The notes under the pieces were generated by a model that was not told the DNA's origin, made no database searches, and saw nothing but the letters and a program-made list of their open reading frames with translations. A DNA stretch of 64,000 nucleotides, taken from an uncultured Desulfosarcina sp. (GTDB lineage: Bacteria; Desulfobacterota; Desulfobacteria; Desulfobacterales; Desulfosarcinaceae). Below, piece by piece: positions 26,345 to 35,287 of the stretch (positions within the stretch are counted from its first letter, which is position 1; each line of letters starts with the position of its first letter). The translations under genes and the position numbers were made by a program. Where the stretch lies: assembly GCF_963668215.1 (NCBI RefSeq), contig NZ_OY764190.1, forward strand, positions 806,001 through 870,000, read 5' to 3'.

Positions 26345-27041
26345 GCGATTTCTCTTTCGTATGGGCAATGATCAGGCAATACCCCGGACGACGGCCATGT
26401 TTGCAGGCCCCCGACGCACAATCGACACCCCACCAGTCGACAAGCGACACACCGGCCCAGACAAGCTGCGCCGCCAGTTGTTTGAGTGCCTCCGAATGGT
26501 CTTCCCACAAATCGATATCGAAGCCGGCGTTTTCGATGCGCCGGACCAGGGTACGCCGGTCCACGGCACCCGCCAGGCATCCGCCAAGGGAGGCCATGTG
26601 CTGAATCGCCGTCTGATCCCATACCCGCCAATACAGATCCGCCACCACCAGATGGCCGCCGGGTTTAAGCACACGATGAAACCCGTCCAATGCGGATACC
26701 GTATCGGGCAGCAGGGAGCAGACACACTCGGCAAATACCGCGTCAAACGCTCCGGCCTGAAACGGCAGGTCCATGGCGTTAGCCCGGATCGTCGTCAATC
26801 CAGGGTGTTGACGGCGGGCGTCGGACAGCAAGACTGGGGAAAAATCCATTCCGATTACGGTAGCACCGAATTCGGAATACAGACAGTCCGCCGTGGCACC
26901 GGTTCCGCAGCCCACATCCAATACCCGGTCGCCCGGCCCTAAACCACAGAATTCCGCCGCCCGGCGCGTAAGCGCCAAACCGCCCGGCCGGATCGTCTCC
27001 CCGGTAACGGCCCGCACCGTTTCGGATTCGTAAGGTCGCAT
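26337..27041 (-). CDS. SAM-dependent methyltransferase (DVU_1556-like)
   Basis: The 234-residue class I methyltransferase shows motif I VLDVGCGTGATADCL, motif II-like GATVIGMDFSP and the later DAVFAECVCSLLPD. A C-terminal segment carries CASGACKHGRRPGYCLI, an unusual set of cysteines for a methyltransferase. It should transfer a methyl group from S-adenosylmethionine to an unknown acceptor. It begins one base after the stop of the small redox gene and overlaps the C_GCAxxG_C_C gene, so it is co-translated with the Mop accessory module. The acceptor may be a product of the neighbouring radical SAM enzyme, which is an inference only. Confidence 0.87.
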   Translation of the reverse strand: MRPYESETVRAVTGETIRPGGLALTRRAAEFCGLGPGDRVLDVGCGTGATADCLYSEFGATVIGMDFSPVLLSDARRQHPGLTTIRANAMDLPFQAGAFDAVFAECVCSLLPDTVSALDGFHRVLKPGGHLVVADLYWRVWDQTAIQHMASLGGCLAGAVDRRTLVRRIENAGFDIDLWEDHSEALKQLAAQLVWAGVSLVDWWGVDCASGACKHGRRPGYCLIIAHTKEKSHG

Positions 27042-27042
27042 T

Positions 27043-27255
27043 CTACTTATCTTCGAGGATCTGCTCTACCTCCGCCATCTTCCCCATCGCCACCCGTTCA
27101 ACAATCAGCACAGTTTTACACATCGGGCAATAAGGCAGATCCGTGGTGAAACGGTTGTTCATGTACGTGGCCGCCACCGGCCCCACCACCAGATCGCAAT
27201 CGCAGCGCTCACAGCGCCAGTTCAGGTCTTCGGGCTGTACGTTATCGGTTTTCAT
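27043..27255 (-). CDS. Small zinc-ribbon / rubredoxin-like protein (DVU_1557-like)
   Basis: The 70-residue protein carries two knuckles, CERCDC and CPMCK, 28 residues apart, as in zinc ribbons or rubredoxin-like proteins. The remainder is Leu/Val-rich and ends in an acidic helix. A metal-binding or small electron-carrier role is likely. Its start overlaps the stop of the large FAD/Hdr-like gene by 4 bases (ATGA), so the two are translated together and may form a complex. Confidence 0.85.
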   Translation of the reverse strand: MKTDNVQPEDLNWRCERCDCDLVVGPVAATYMNNRFTTDLPYCPMCKTVLIVERVAMGKMAEVEQILEDK

Positions 27256-29567
27256 GGTCCCAGCACCTCCATGCGATGGGCGTAGGCGTTGTGCACCCGG
27301 AAGCCGCCACCCTCTGGAGTGTACTCCACCCAGAAGGTGGCGTGGTAGGGCCGAAAAAGCGCCAGGAAATGGCCGCTCTCCTTATGGCGAAACCGTGAAC
27401 CGTCGGATTGTGCATGGGCGATCACCCGGCGGATATCGTCTTCCAGTATCCGGCGGCTGTCCAGCAGCGCTTCGACGTCGGTGTCCATGAGCAGTTCGAT
27501 AGTCTCATGGTCGTCCCGGTCATCGACGGATTTTTCGTCCCATAACGACCGGCACAATTCCGCTCTGAGCCGCAGGCGGTTTTCCCGTCGTAAGGACCAT
27601 CCCGGGCGCGGCCGGCCGGCCGGATCGGCAACCTTGGGATCCGGGAAAAGCAGGTCCAGCAGATGCAGTGTCCGTTTGCCCACGGCCGCCAGGTTATCCC
27701 GGCACATGGCGCAATAGGCCACAAAATCGCTGCCGCTGAGCTTGCCGCGCCGGTCGGCCACTTCGCGGGACAGTTCCGGATTGGCCGCCTGCATCAGTCC
27801 GCCGAAGCCGCAGCACTCGGTTTTTTCGCGACCCAGGGTCAGTTCCTCAATGGAAACGCCGGTGCAATGCAGCAACCTGCGTACGGATGCCTGCACCGCC
27901 GGTACGTCGCGGGTCGTGCAGGGATCGTGGACGGCCAGCGGACCGTTTGGCAAACCCACATCGCGGTCGGGAATGCCGGTTGTCTCCAGCACTTCCCAAA
28001 AAGAGACGGCCCCGGCTTCCGGCAGGTGCTCCGTAAAAACACGCAGGCAGGTGGAGCAGGCCATGATGGGCTTGGGGCGGCCCAACCCGATCCATTGCGC
28101 CTCCCATCTGGCCAGCTCTTCGGAAAAAAGCGTCTCCTGCCCTGCCCAATGGGCCGGAGCCCCGCAGCAGCCCAACATCAGGGCCACACCGCCGGTCATT
28201 TTCTCCCTTAGATAATTGTAGACCTGGGTCACCTGCCGGGGCGAAGACGCGCAAAGCTGGCAGCCCGGGAAAAACAGATGGCTGCTGGCCGTGGTGCCTG
28301 GAGCGTGACGGGCTAAAGCGAAGCGGTCGCTGTTGGCAAAAGCCATGTCCTGGAGGGCGAAATCATGGGCCGAGGGCGGCATCTTGCCGCGGGCAACCAT
28401 GTCCCGGCGGGCTTCCAGGCAAAGCTCCTGCACGGCAAAATCGTTGGGGCACACCGCTTCGCACAGACCGCACAAACTGCACGAATTGATCAACCGGTTG
28501 GCCTTGCGCTCGCCCATGACGATGGCGGCATTGTTATAAATCTCACGGACATAGGTTTTGGGATACCCCCCGAAGGATTCCAGGTACCGGCAGACCTTGA
28601 CGCACTCCAGGCACTCGCAGGTCAGGCATCGCGCCGCCTCCTGCTGCGCCTCTTCATCACTGTACCGGTCGCCGACCTTCGGCACAACCATAGCCGCCGG
28701 TTCCACGTTGTCCATGGAAGTGAACAGCTGCGTGGCGTGGGGCCCCTCTTTTTCCCGGCCGGCCGTCATGGAAACCTTTTGCAGCATCCGGTCCATGGAG
28801 GTGGCGGCCCAGCGCCCCTGGGCGCACCGCCAAACCGGAGAAACCGATGCGTCGCCCTGGGTGCCGCCGGCAAACACCCGCTCCGTTCCGGTGGCCTGCA
28901 GTTTCGGTGTTACGGCAATCGCACCTCCGGCGTCCCGATCAAGAGTCCAGGCGTCACTGTCAACGGCATCCAGTCCGAGATAAAGGGCATCGAAATGGTT
29001 AAGGCAGTCGTCGATGAAATCCTTTGAATCGATCCGGGCATTGGTTTTAACAACCACCTTCAGCGATTCAAAAATGGCGGTTTCCCCCTCGATGATCTCC
29101 CGGGTGAGCGTCGAGGGCGCCAGCGAGATCAATGTCTGGCCGATACGATCTGTCGGCTCGAAAAGGGTTACGGCATAGCCTTTCCGGGATAAATCCCAGG
29201 CCACGGTAAGGCTGCTCAACCCGCTACCGGCCACGGCCACCGAAAGGCCCTTTGAAGGCAGGGGCATCACCCGATGGCGAGGCGCGGGATGGGCGACGCA
29301 GGCCGCTTCCAGGCAGTGGATCTGGATGGGGTCCCCGGCCTGACCGCGTTTGCATCGCGCAAGAAAGGGTCCGTCACAAATTCGTCCCAGAATCCCGGGG
29401 AAAGGCATGATGGCCCGCAACACTTTCCAGGCCCGCTCCCAGGCACCGCTTTGCACGTGGCCCACGAAGGCCCTGGCATCCACGTGAATCGGACAGGCCG
29501 CCGTGCACTCGGGCGGCTCTTCCTGAATGCATCGCTTTTCCAGCTCACGCAGGCTTTGCTGGTCCAT
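27252..29567 (-). CDS. FAD- and iron-sulfur oxidoreductase with HdrB-like CCG domains
   Basis: The 771-residue protein is a fusion. Residues up to about 95 hold a GltD-type iron-sulfur region (CTAACPIHVDARAF, ICDGPFLARC). An FAD-binding Rossmann motif follows (VAVAGSGLSSLTVAWDLS). Next are two ferredoxin-like motifs (CLTCECLECVKVC, CSLCGLCEAVCPNDF), then two CCG-type domains like HdrB/HdrD (FPGCQLCASS, LGCCGAP; HDPCTTRD, ECCGFGG, CAMC), and a C-terminal domain of about 130 residues that I do not recognise. It probably moves electrons between a disulfide or pool and the Mop-linked pathway in the cytoplasm. It follows the mop terminator by about 40 bases and leads the tightly overlapped accessory module. 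Confidence 0.85.
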   Translation of the reverse strand: MDQQSLRELEKRCIQEEPPECTAACPIHVDARAFVGHVQSGAWERAWKVLRAIMPFPGILGRICDGPFLARCKRGQAGDPIQIHCLEAACVAHPAPRHRVMPLPSKGLSVAVAGSGLSSLTVAWDLSRKGYAVTLFEPTDRIGQTLISLAPSTLTREIIEGETAIFESLKVVVKTNARIDSKDFIDDCLNHFDALYLGLDAVDSDAWTLDRDAGGAIAVTPKLQATGTERVFAGGTQGDASVSPVWRCAQGRWAATSMDRMLQKVSMTAGREKEGPHATQLFTSMDNVEPAAMVVPKVGDRYSDEEAQQEAARCLTCECLECVKVCRYLESFGGYPKTYVREIYNNAAIVMGERKANRLINSCSLCGLCEAVCPNDFAVQELCLEARRDMVARGKMPPSAHDFALQDMAFANSDRFALARHAPGTTASSHLFFPGCQLCASSPRQVTQVYNYLREKMTGGVALMLGCCGAPAHWAGQETLFSEELARWEAQWIGLGRPKPIMACSTCLRVFTEHLPEAGAVSFWEVLETTGIPDRDVGLPNGPLAVHDPCTTRDVPAVQASVRRLLHCTGVSIEELTLGREKTECCGFGGLMQAANPELSREVADRRGKLSGSDFVAYCAMCRDNLAAVGKRTLHLLDLLFPDPKVADPAGRPRPGWSLRRENRLRLRAELCRSLWDEKSVDDRDDHETIELLMDTDVEALLDSRRILEDDIRRVIAHAQSDGSRFRHKESGHFLALFRPYHATFWVEYTPEGGGFRVHNAYAHRMEVLGP

Positions 29568-29610
29568 GGTCGTAATCCGCCGCCTTTATGAAATGGGTCG
29601 GTATAGAATA

Positions 29611-29655
29611 GAAAAGGTGACGCCTTCTGAACATGGAAAACCGGAAGGCGTCACC
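29611..29655 (-). terminator. Terminator / attenuator after mop
   Basis: On the minus strand GGTGACGCCTTC (29655-29644) pairs over 12 bp with GAAGGCGTCACC (29627-29616) and is followed by TTTTC. It lies between mop and its accessory genes, so those genes are expressed by read-through or from their own promoter. Confidence 0.85.
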
Positions 29656-29688
29656 CGTAAGTTATTCAACAGTACAACAATAATGCGA

Positions 29689-32406
29689 TCAGGCCTTCAG
29701 GCCGGCCAGCACCTTTTCGGGCAGGGCCGGCAGCCGGGTGATGCGCACGCCGCAGGCATTGGTTATGCCGTTGATGACCGCCGCATGGGGGCTGGTCAAG
29801 GGCATTTCACCCACGCCGCCGGCGCCGAAGGGGCCAGCCTTGCGCGGTGTCTCGACGTAGATCAACTCCATGTCGTCGGGAATCTGCTTGATGTAGGGAA
29901 AGCCCGCGCCGACCATGGTGGAATGCTTCTTGATATCCTCGTAGTCTTCGGTCAGCGCCAGGCCGATACCCTGGGCCATACCGCCGTACATCTGACCGTC
30001 GACCACCAGCCGGTTGTTGATCGACCCGATATCGGACACCAGGGTCATCTTTTCCACCGTGGTTTTGCCGGTGGCGGTTTCCACGGCCACCTGGGCCATG
30101 AATATCCCGTACATGTAAACGGAGAACGGAGAGCCCTGGCTGTTCTCGTCGCAGTTGGTGGCCGGGGCTGTCCACTGGCCGGTGTAGTGCACCGGGATGT
30201 TGTCGGACTGCATCTCGGCATAATTGCGGTAGGTGCCGTCCGGCTTTTTCATGGCCGCGACCAGCGCCTCGGAGGCATTTTTAATGGCCTGGCCGGTCAT
30301 GACCTGGCTGCGGCTGCCCCCGGCCGGTCCCGAATTGGGGGCCTTGCTGGTGTCGTTCATCACCAGTTTCACCCGGTCCGGAGTGAGTCCGGTCACCCGC
30401 AGCGCCTCGAAGGCCGAGCCCAGCGCACCGGCATCGGCGCCCTGACCGTGGTCCTCCCAGCAGGAATAGACCGTTACCGTATCGTCGGCGTTGAGTTCCA
30501 CCCAGGCCTCTGAGCTGTCCGGACCGTCCAGTCCGCAGCCGTAGACGCCGATGGAAATGCCAACGCCCTTTTTGACTTCCGCGGTGGATTCGGCCTTGGC
30601 CTTGTCCAGGGCCGCCTTGTATTTGGGGCGCAGGATATCGATCATCTCCGGCAGGCTGTAGACTTCCGGATCCTGGCCCGTGGGAGTGGTCGATCCCGGC
30701 CGATAGACATTCTTGTAACGCAGTTCCAGGGGATCCATGCCGAGTTTTTCGGCCAGTTCGTCCATCAGCACTTCCGAGGAGAATTCGCTCTGGGGGGAGC
30801 CGTAGGCCCGGAACGCCGAGCCCCAGGCGTGATTGGTGCACACGGTGCGCCCTTCGCCGCGGATGTTGGGAATGTCGTAGCCCGCGCCCATGAACTGGGT
30901 CCCGCGCAGGGTCAACAGGTCGCCGAATTCCGAATAGGGGCCGTGATCCACGCTGTAGTCGGTTTCCATGGCCAGCAGTTTGCCGTCCTTGTCGGCGGCA
31001 AAACGCATGTTCATGAAAAAGGGCGAGCGTTTGCCGGTGTATGCCATCTGCTGCTGGTAATCGTATTTGAGAAAACAGGGCCGTCCGGTGGCCATGGTCG
31101 CCGCGCCCACCAGGGCCTCCATGGTGGGGCTGAACTTGTAGCCGAAGGTGCCGCCGGCCGGGTTCTGGACCATGATCAAATTTTCCAACTCCACCCCCAG
31201 GCCGGGGGCGATCATGGCCGCGTGCAGGTGCAGGCCGATGGATTTGGAGTGGATCACCAGTTTGCCGTCATCGTCCTTGTAGGCAAAACCCACGTCCGGC
31301 TCGATGGGCATGTGGGGCTGGCGGCCGACGTAAAAATCGTCTTCCACCACCACGTCCGCCCCATCGAAGATCGGGCCGGTCTCCTCGCCTTTTGCGATTT
31401 TCTGGACATAGTAGACGTTGGGCGTTCCCGGATGAATTTCGATGGCGTCATCGGCCATGGCTGCCGGTGCGCTCATGTATTCGGGCAGCGGTTCCAGGTC
31501 CACATTGACCTTGGCCGCCGCGGCCTTGGCATTGGCTTCCGTATCGGCGCAGACGATGGCAATGGCATCGCCGTATTGGAAAACCTTGGTGTCGCACAAG
31601 ATGGGCCGATCCCAACCGTCGCCCTTGTTGGAGGGGAAGGTGATCAGTCCGCTGATGCGGTTCTTGCCGGGCACATCCTTATGGGTCACCACCTTGAAAA
31701 CGCCGGGCATCTTTTCGGCCTCGGCGGTATCGATCGCTTTGATGTTGGCATGGGAAACCGTGGCCTGGACCAGGGCCAGATTCAGCCGATCCTCGGGCAG
31801 CTTCAATCCCAGGTCCGCCCCGTAGTCCAATGTGCCGGTCACCTTGGCGACAGCCGTGGGCCGGGGATACTTGGTGCCCCAGATGCGGCCGTCATCCGGG
31901 ATCTTGAAATTGAGGTCGTCGGCCTTCATTTCCCCGCGCAGCACCTTGGCCGCGTCCATGACCGCGTCCACCAGAGGCTTGTAACCGGTACAGCGGCAGG
32001 CGTTGCGGTGCTTCTGGAACCAGTCGCGAACCTGATCCCGGGTCGGGGAAGGGTTTTCGTCCAGCAGGGCCTTGGCCGAAACGATAAATCCAGGGCTGCA
32101 GAATCCGCACTGGGCGCAGCCGTGGGCAATCCAGGCCAGCTGCAAGGGATGCAGGCCGGCCGGCGAGCCGATGCCTTCGATGGTGGTTACCGATGCGCCG
32201 TCCGCCACCCGGGACATTTTGGTGACGCAGGAGCGCACCAATTTGCCGTCCATGATGACATTACAGGCGGCGCACTGCCCCTGACCGCAGCCGACCTTGG
32301 TGCCGGTCATGCCGAGCTGCTCCCGCAATACGCTGGCCAGGCTGTCATCGGCCGCAGCAACGATTGTCCGATTAACCCCATTCAGGTTCACTGTTCGTTT
32401 AATCAT
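29689..32406 (-). CDS. mop: Molybdenum aldehyde oxidoreductase, Mop type
   Basis: The 905-residue protein follows the Desulfovibrio gigas aldehyde oxidoreductase (907 residues) along its whole length. The N-terminus has two [2Fe-2S] domains: CGQGQCAAC with CVTKM, then CAQCGFC with CRCTGYKP. The Mo-binding part holds GRQPHMPIEPD, GGTFGYKFSP, AYGSPQS and, near the C-terminus, GPFGAGGVGEMPL with the catalytic Glu. It oxidises aldehydes to acids with molybdopterin-cytosine-dinucleotide as cofactor. There is no signal peptide, so it is cytoplasmic. A clear TTAGGAGGG ribosome site precedes the ATG. It follows a molybdopterin-binding gene and precedes the terminator at 29611-29655. Confidence 0.96.
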   Translation of the reverse strand: MIKRTVNLNGVNRTIVAAADDSLASVLREQLGMTGTKVGCGQGQCAACNVIMDGKLVRSCVTKMSRVADGASVTTIEGIGSPAGLHPLQLAWIAHGCAQCGFCSPGFIVSAKALLDENPSPTRDQVRDWFQKHRNACRCTGYKPLVDAVMDAAKVLRGEMKADDLNFKIPDDGRIWGTKYPRPTAVAKVTGTLDYGADLGLKLPEDRLNLALVQATVSHANIKAIDTAEAEKMPGVFKVVTHKDVPGKNRISGLITFPSNKGDGWDRPILCDTKVFQYGDAIAIVCADTEANAKAAAAKVNVDLEPLPEYMSAPAAMADDAIEIHPGTPNVYYVQKIAKGEETGPIFDGADVVVEDDFYVGRQPHMPIEPDVGFAYKDDDGKLVIHSKSIGLHLHAAMIAPGLGVELENLIMVQNPAGGTFGYKFSPTMEALVGAATMATGRPCFLKYDYQQQMAYTGKRSPFFMNMRFAADKDGKLLAMETDYSVDHGPYSEFGDLLTLRGTQFMGAGYDIPNIRGEGRTVCTNHAWGSAFRAYGSPQSEFSSEVLMDELAEKLGMDPLELRYKNVYRPGSTTPTGQDPEVYSLPEMIDILRPKYKAALDKAKAESTAEVKKGVGISIGVYGCGLDGPDSSEAWVELNADDTVTVYSCWEDHGQGADAGALGSAFEALRVTGLTPDRVKLVMNDTSKAPNSGPAGGSRSQVMTGQAIKNASEALVAAMKKPDGTYRNYAEMQSDNIPVHYTGQWTAPATNCDENSQGSPFSVYMYGIFMAQVAVETATGKTTVEKMTLVSDIGSINNRLVVDGQMYGGMAQGIGLALTEDYEDIKKHSTMVGAGFPYIKQIPDDMELIYVETPRKAGPFGAGGVGEMPLTSPHAAVINGITNACGVRITRLPALPEKVLAGLKA

Positions 32407-32564
32407 AATCCCTCCTAAAATGGTACGGTTGGTTTCGCCCCTTGCCCGTCGAAACGGGAAAACATCGCCTCAGGTATTTCGAACCCCGATCCCCGTATGG
32501 GGACCCCCCAAAAAAATCTTATATAAAAAGCCTTTTACCGGCTTTGGATCGATGCGGCCCGGCC

Positions 32565-33587
32565 CTACACTTTACCGAATCCACAAAGGGGATACCGGCA
32601 GGTCTTGCACCCGGCACAGAAGCCGCCGTGCCCCAGGGCGGCAATATCTTCGGCGGTCACCGTCTCGCCGGCCAGCAGGCGCGGAATCACCAGGTCGAAA
32701 ATGCTGGTCCGGTAATACATGACGCATCCGGGCAGCCCCGCCACCGGAACGTCCCCGATGGTCGCCAGCATGAACATGGCACCCGGAAAAACGGGCGCCC
32801 CATAGGCGGTCACGTCGCCGCCGGCCTCCCGGATGCTGGCCGGTGTCTGGTCGTCGGGATCGACGGACATCCCCCCGGTGACCATGACCATCTCGGCCCC
32901 CTCGTCGATCAATGTCCGGATGGCGTCCACCGTCATGGCCCGGTCATCGGACACCAGGATCTGGCGGGTGATACTGCATCCCAGCGATTTAAACTTTTCC
33001 TCGATTACAGGACCGAATCCATCCTTGATGCGGCCGTGGTATACCTCGCTGCCGGTGGTCACCACACCGACGCGGCGGGTTTTGAACGGCTTGACTTCGA
33101 TTAGGGGAAAAACCTCGTCGCAGATTTGCTCTGCCTGGAGAATTTCTCTCTCGTCGATCACCAGGGGAACGATGCGGGTGCCGGCCACCGCCTGGCCGGC
33201 GGATATCGGCTGGAATCGGTGCAGCGTGGCGAACACGATCTGGCCGATGGTGTTGATGCGGGTAAGCGCCTGTACATCGACCTTGAGCAGGCCCGGCGTT
33301 TCGGCGATGAAATTGACCCGGCCCTCCGAAGGATCGGTCAGCCGGATGCCCGGGCCGGCGGCGGCCCCGGCAATACGGCCGGCGGCTTCGTCTTCGTGAA
33401 CCGTTCCAGGGCCCAAATCGAGAACGAAAATATGCTCTTTGCCGATGTCCAGGAAAAGGGGGATCTCTTCTTCGCGGATAATGTGGCCCTTTTTAAAAGC
33501 CGGGCCTTTCTCTTTGCCCGGAACGATGCGGGTTACGTCATGCCCCAGCACCATGCCCACAGCGTCGGTAACAGGAATGGATTTCAT
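32565..33587 (-). CDS. Molybdopterin-binding protein (MoaB/CinA-like fold) with a Cys-rich tail
   Basis: The 340-residue protein contains a molybdopterin-binding domain of the MogA/MoeA fold (VGVVTTGSEVYHGRIKD, EMVMVTGGMSVDPDDQTP, AGLPGCVMYY) after an N-terminal half related to the MoeA-like part (MKSIPVTDAVGMVLGHDVTR). The last 20 residues carry CAGCKTCRYPLCGFGK, with four cysteines that could bind a cluster or metal. I start at the ATG at 33587; a GTG frame from 33659 adds 24 unlike residues. The gene leads the mop unit, so it probably handles the cofactor for Mop. Operator site D lies 154 bases upstream. Confidence 0.85.
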   Translation of the reverse strand: MKSIPVTDAVGMVLGHDVTRIVPGKEKGPAFKKGHIIREEEIPLFLDIGKEHIFVLDLGPGTVHEDEAAGRIAGAAAGPGIRLTDPSEGRVNFIAETPGLLKVDVQALTRINTIGQIVFATLHRFQPISAGQAVAGTRIVPLVIDEREILQAEQICDEVFPLIEVKPFKTRRVGVVTTGSEVYHGRIKDGFGPVIEEKFKSLGCSITRQILVSDDRAMTVDAIRTLIDEGAEMVMVTGGMSVDPDDQTPASIREAGGDVTAYGAPVFPGAMFMLATIGDVPVAGLPGCVMYYRTSIFDLVIPRLLAGETVTAEDIAALGHGGFCAGCKTCRYPLCGFGKV

Positions 33588-33741
33588 CAGTGGTTCCGCC
33601 TCATCTGCATGGATTGCAGCACTCCGGGGGTAATTTGTTCTGCCGATTTTGGGAAGCACCCGTCCGTTGGTGGCTATCGAAAAGTAAATGTGCGTTGAAT
33701 AAAAAAATGACTGTAAAGTTACCTTACCGTACTCGATGTTT

Positions 33742-33761
33742 TTATGTCAATGCTGACATAA
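33742..33761. promoter_or_regulatory. Palindromic operator-like site D (molybdopterin-binding protein / mop unit)
   Basis: TTATGTCA-ATGC-TGACATAA is a perfect 8-bp inverted repeat and the best of the four copies. A TTGACA hexamer (promoter -35-like) overlaps it on the minus strand, which would suit repression. It lies 154 bases upstream of the molybdopterin-binding gene and heads the longest minus-strand unit. Confidence 0.75.
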
Positions 33762-33814
33762 GCAAGCCCGTAAAATCGCCGGTCCAGGGGTACCGTATTG
33801 ATGGGCAGGTGAAC

Positions 33815-35287
33815 TTAGTCCAGATCCAATTGGGTGGTATAATGCATGGGCCGCTGTGGGGGGGTGTTCTTTTCCCGCGATTCCCGTTCCCGGCTCAACC
33901 AGCCCCCGCCAAGGGCTTTGTATAGGCTGACGAAGGCGGAAAGGTACTGCTCCTGCAAATCGGAAAGCTGCAACTCGACATCAAACAGGGTCCTTTCGGT
34001 GTCCAGCACTTCCAGGTAGCTGGTGACGCCTTTGTCGTAGCGCTGGCCCGCGAGCATGTTGGCGTTCTTGGCGGCTTTTTGCTGCCGGTCGGTGGCGGCC
34101 AGTTCGTCCCGCAGGGTTTCAATGGCCACCAGGGCATCCTCGACCTCGCGGAAGGCGCTCAAAACCGTGGCCTCGTACTGGTAAAGGGCCTGGCGGGTCT
34201 TCTCTTCCTCGATCTCCACCCGCCGTTTGTTTTTGCCGAAATCGATGATCGGCGCCAATACCTGGCCGCCAACGGACCACACTCCGCCCTCGCTGGTGAT
34301 GGACCCGACCTCGGTGCTGGCCACCCCCAGGGTGCCGGTCAAAGAGATGCTGGGCAGCCGCAGGGCCTGGGCCACGCCGATTTGCTCGGTCTGCGCCTTG
34401 AGCAGGTATTTGGCCTGGACGATATCGGGACGGCGCTCCAGAAGATCCGACGGCAGGCCCACTGGAATGTCTGGCGGAATCGGTTGGTCGGACAGTTTCC
34501 GGCCCGTCTGGATGGATTCCGGCAACCGGCCCAGCAAAACGGCCAGTCGGTTCTCGGTCTGGACGATGGCGCGCCGGTACAGGGGAATTGCCGCCTGGGC
34601 CACCTCCTTCTGGAGTTGGGCCTGGTTGAGATCGATTTCGGCAATGATGCCTTTATCGAAGCGCTGCTGGATAATCTCCAGGCTCTTCACGCGGGTATCC
34701 AGGGTCGATTGCGACACCTTCAGGCGCTGGTGGTAATCCAGAAGCTGATAGTAACTGACCGCCACATCGGCAATCAGCGACAACTGGATGGTTTTGAGGC
34801 CATAGTCGGAGGCCGTCAGCTCGGCCCGGGCCGCATCCGTGGCGCGCCGGTACCGGCCCCAAAAATCGATTTCCCATGTCAGGGGCGCATCCAGGCAAAA
34901 GGTGGAATTGGTGCCCGTGGTGGAGCGGGATCCGGAGTTGTAGTTCCCCGTACTGGCCCCGGCCCGGCCATTCAGGGTCGGATACTGGTCGGCCCGGGTG
35001 AATCCCACCGTGGCCCGGGCCTGTTCGATGCGGCTGACGGCGATCTTGATATCGCGGTTGTTTTCAAGGGCCGTTTCGATCAGGGTGGTCAGCATGGGAT
35101 CGTCGAACAACTCCCACCATTTCAAATCGTCGGCGCTCGTGGCCGGCATGACCTGGGTGCGAAACGCCTCGGGCGTGCCCATCTCCGGGTCCTTGAAGTC
35201 CGGCCCCACGGCACAGCCCGCCAACCAGACACAGACCAGTGCCAGCCCGAAAGCCCTTTTACAATTCATCGTGCAACGGTTCATCAT
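33815..35287 (-). CDS. RND efflux outer-membrane factor lipoprotein, TolC/NodT family
   Basis: The 490-residue protein has a lipoprotein signal (LVCVWLAGCAVGPDF) and the repeated helical layout of NodT-type outer-membrane channels, with conserved IEQARATVGFTRADQYP and RRPDIVQAKY. It forms the outer-membrane exit duct of a tripartite efflux pump. Its start overlaps the stop of the inner-membrane pump gene by 4 bases. It is the third gene of an adaptor-pump-duct operon. The exported compounds cannot be read from the sequence. Confidence 0.93.
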   Translation of the reverse strand: MMNRCTMNCKRAFGLALVCVWLAGCAVGPDFKDPEMGTPEAFRTQVMPATSADDLKWWELFDDPMLTTLIETALENNRDIKIAVSRIEQARATVGFTRADQYPTLNGRAGASTGNYNSGSRSTTGTNSTFCLDAPLTWEIDFWGRYRRATDAARAELTASDYGLKTIQLSLIADVAVSYYQLLDYHQRLKVSQSTLDTRVKSLEIIQQRFDKGIIAEIDLNQAQLQKEVAQAAIPLYRRAIVQTENRLAVLLGRLPESIQTGRKLSDQPIPPDIPVGLPSDLLERRPDIVQAKYLLKAQTEQIGVAQALRLPSISLTGTLGVASTEVGSITSEGGVWSVGGQVLAPIIDFGKNKRRVEIEEEKTRQALYQYEATVLSAFREVEDALVAIETLRDELAATDRQQKAAKNANMLAGQRYDKGVTSYLEVLDTERTLFDVELQLSDLQEQYLSAFVSLYKALGGGWLSRERESREKNTPPQRPMHYTTQLDLD

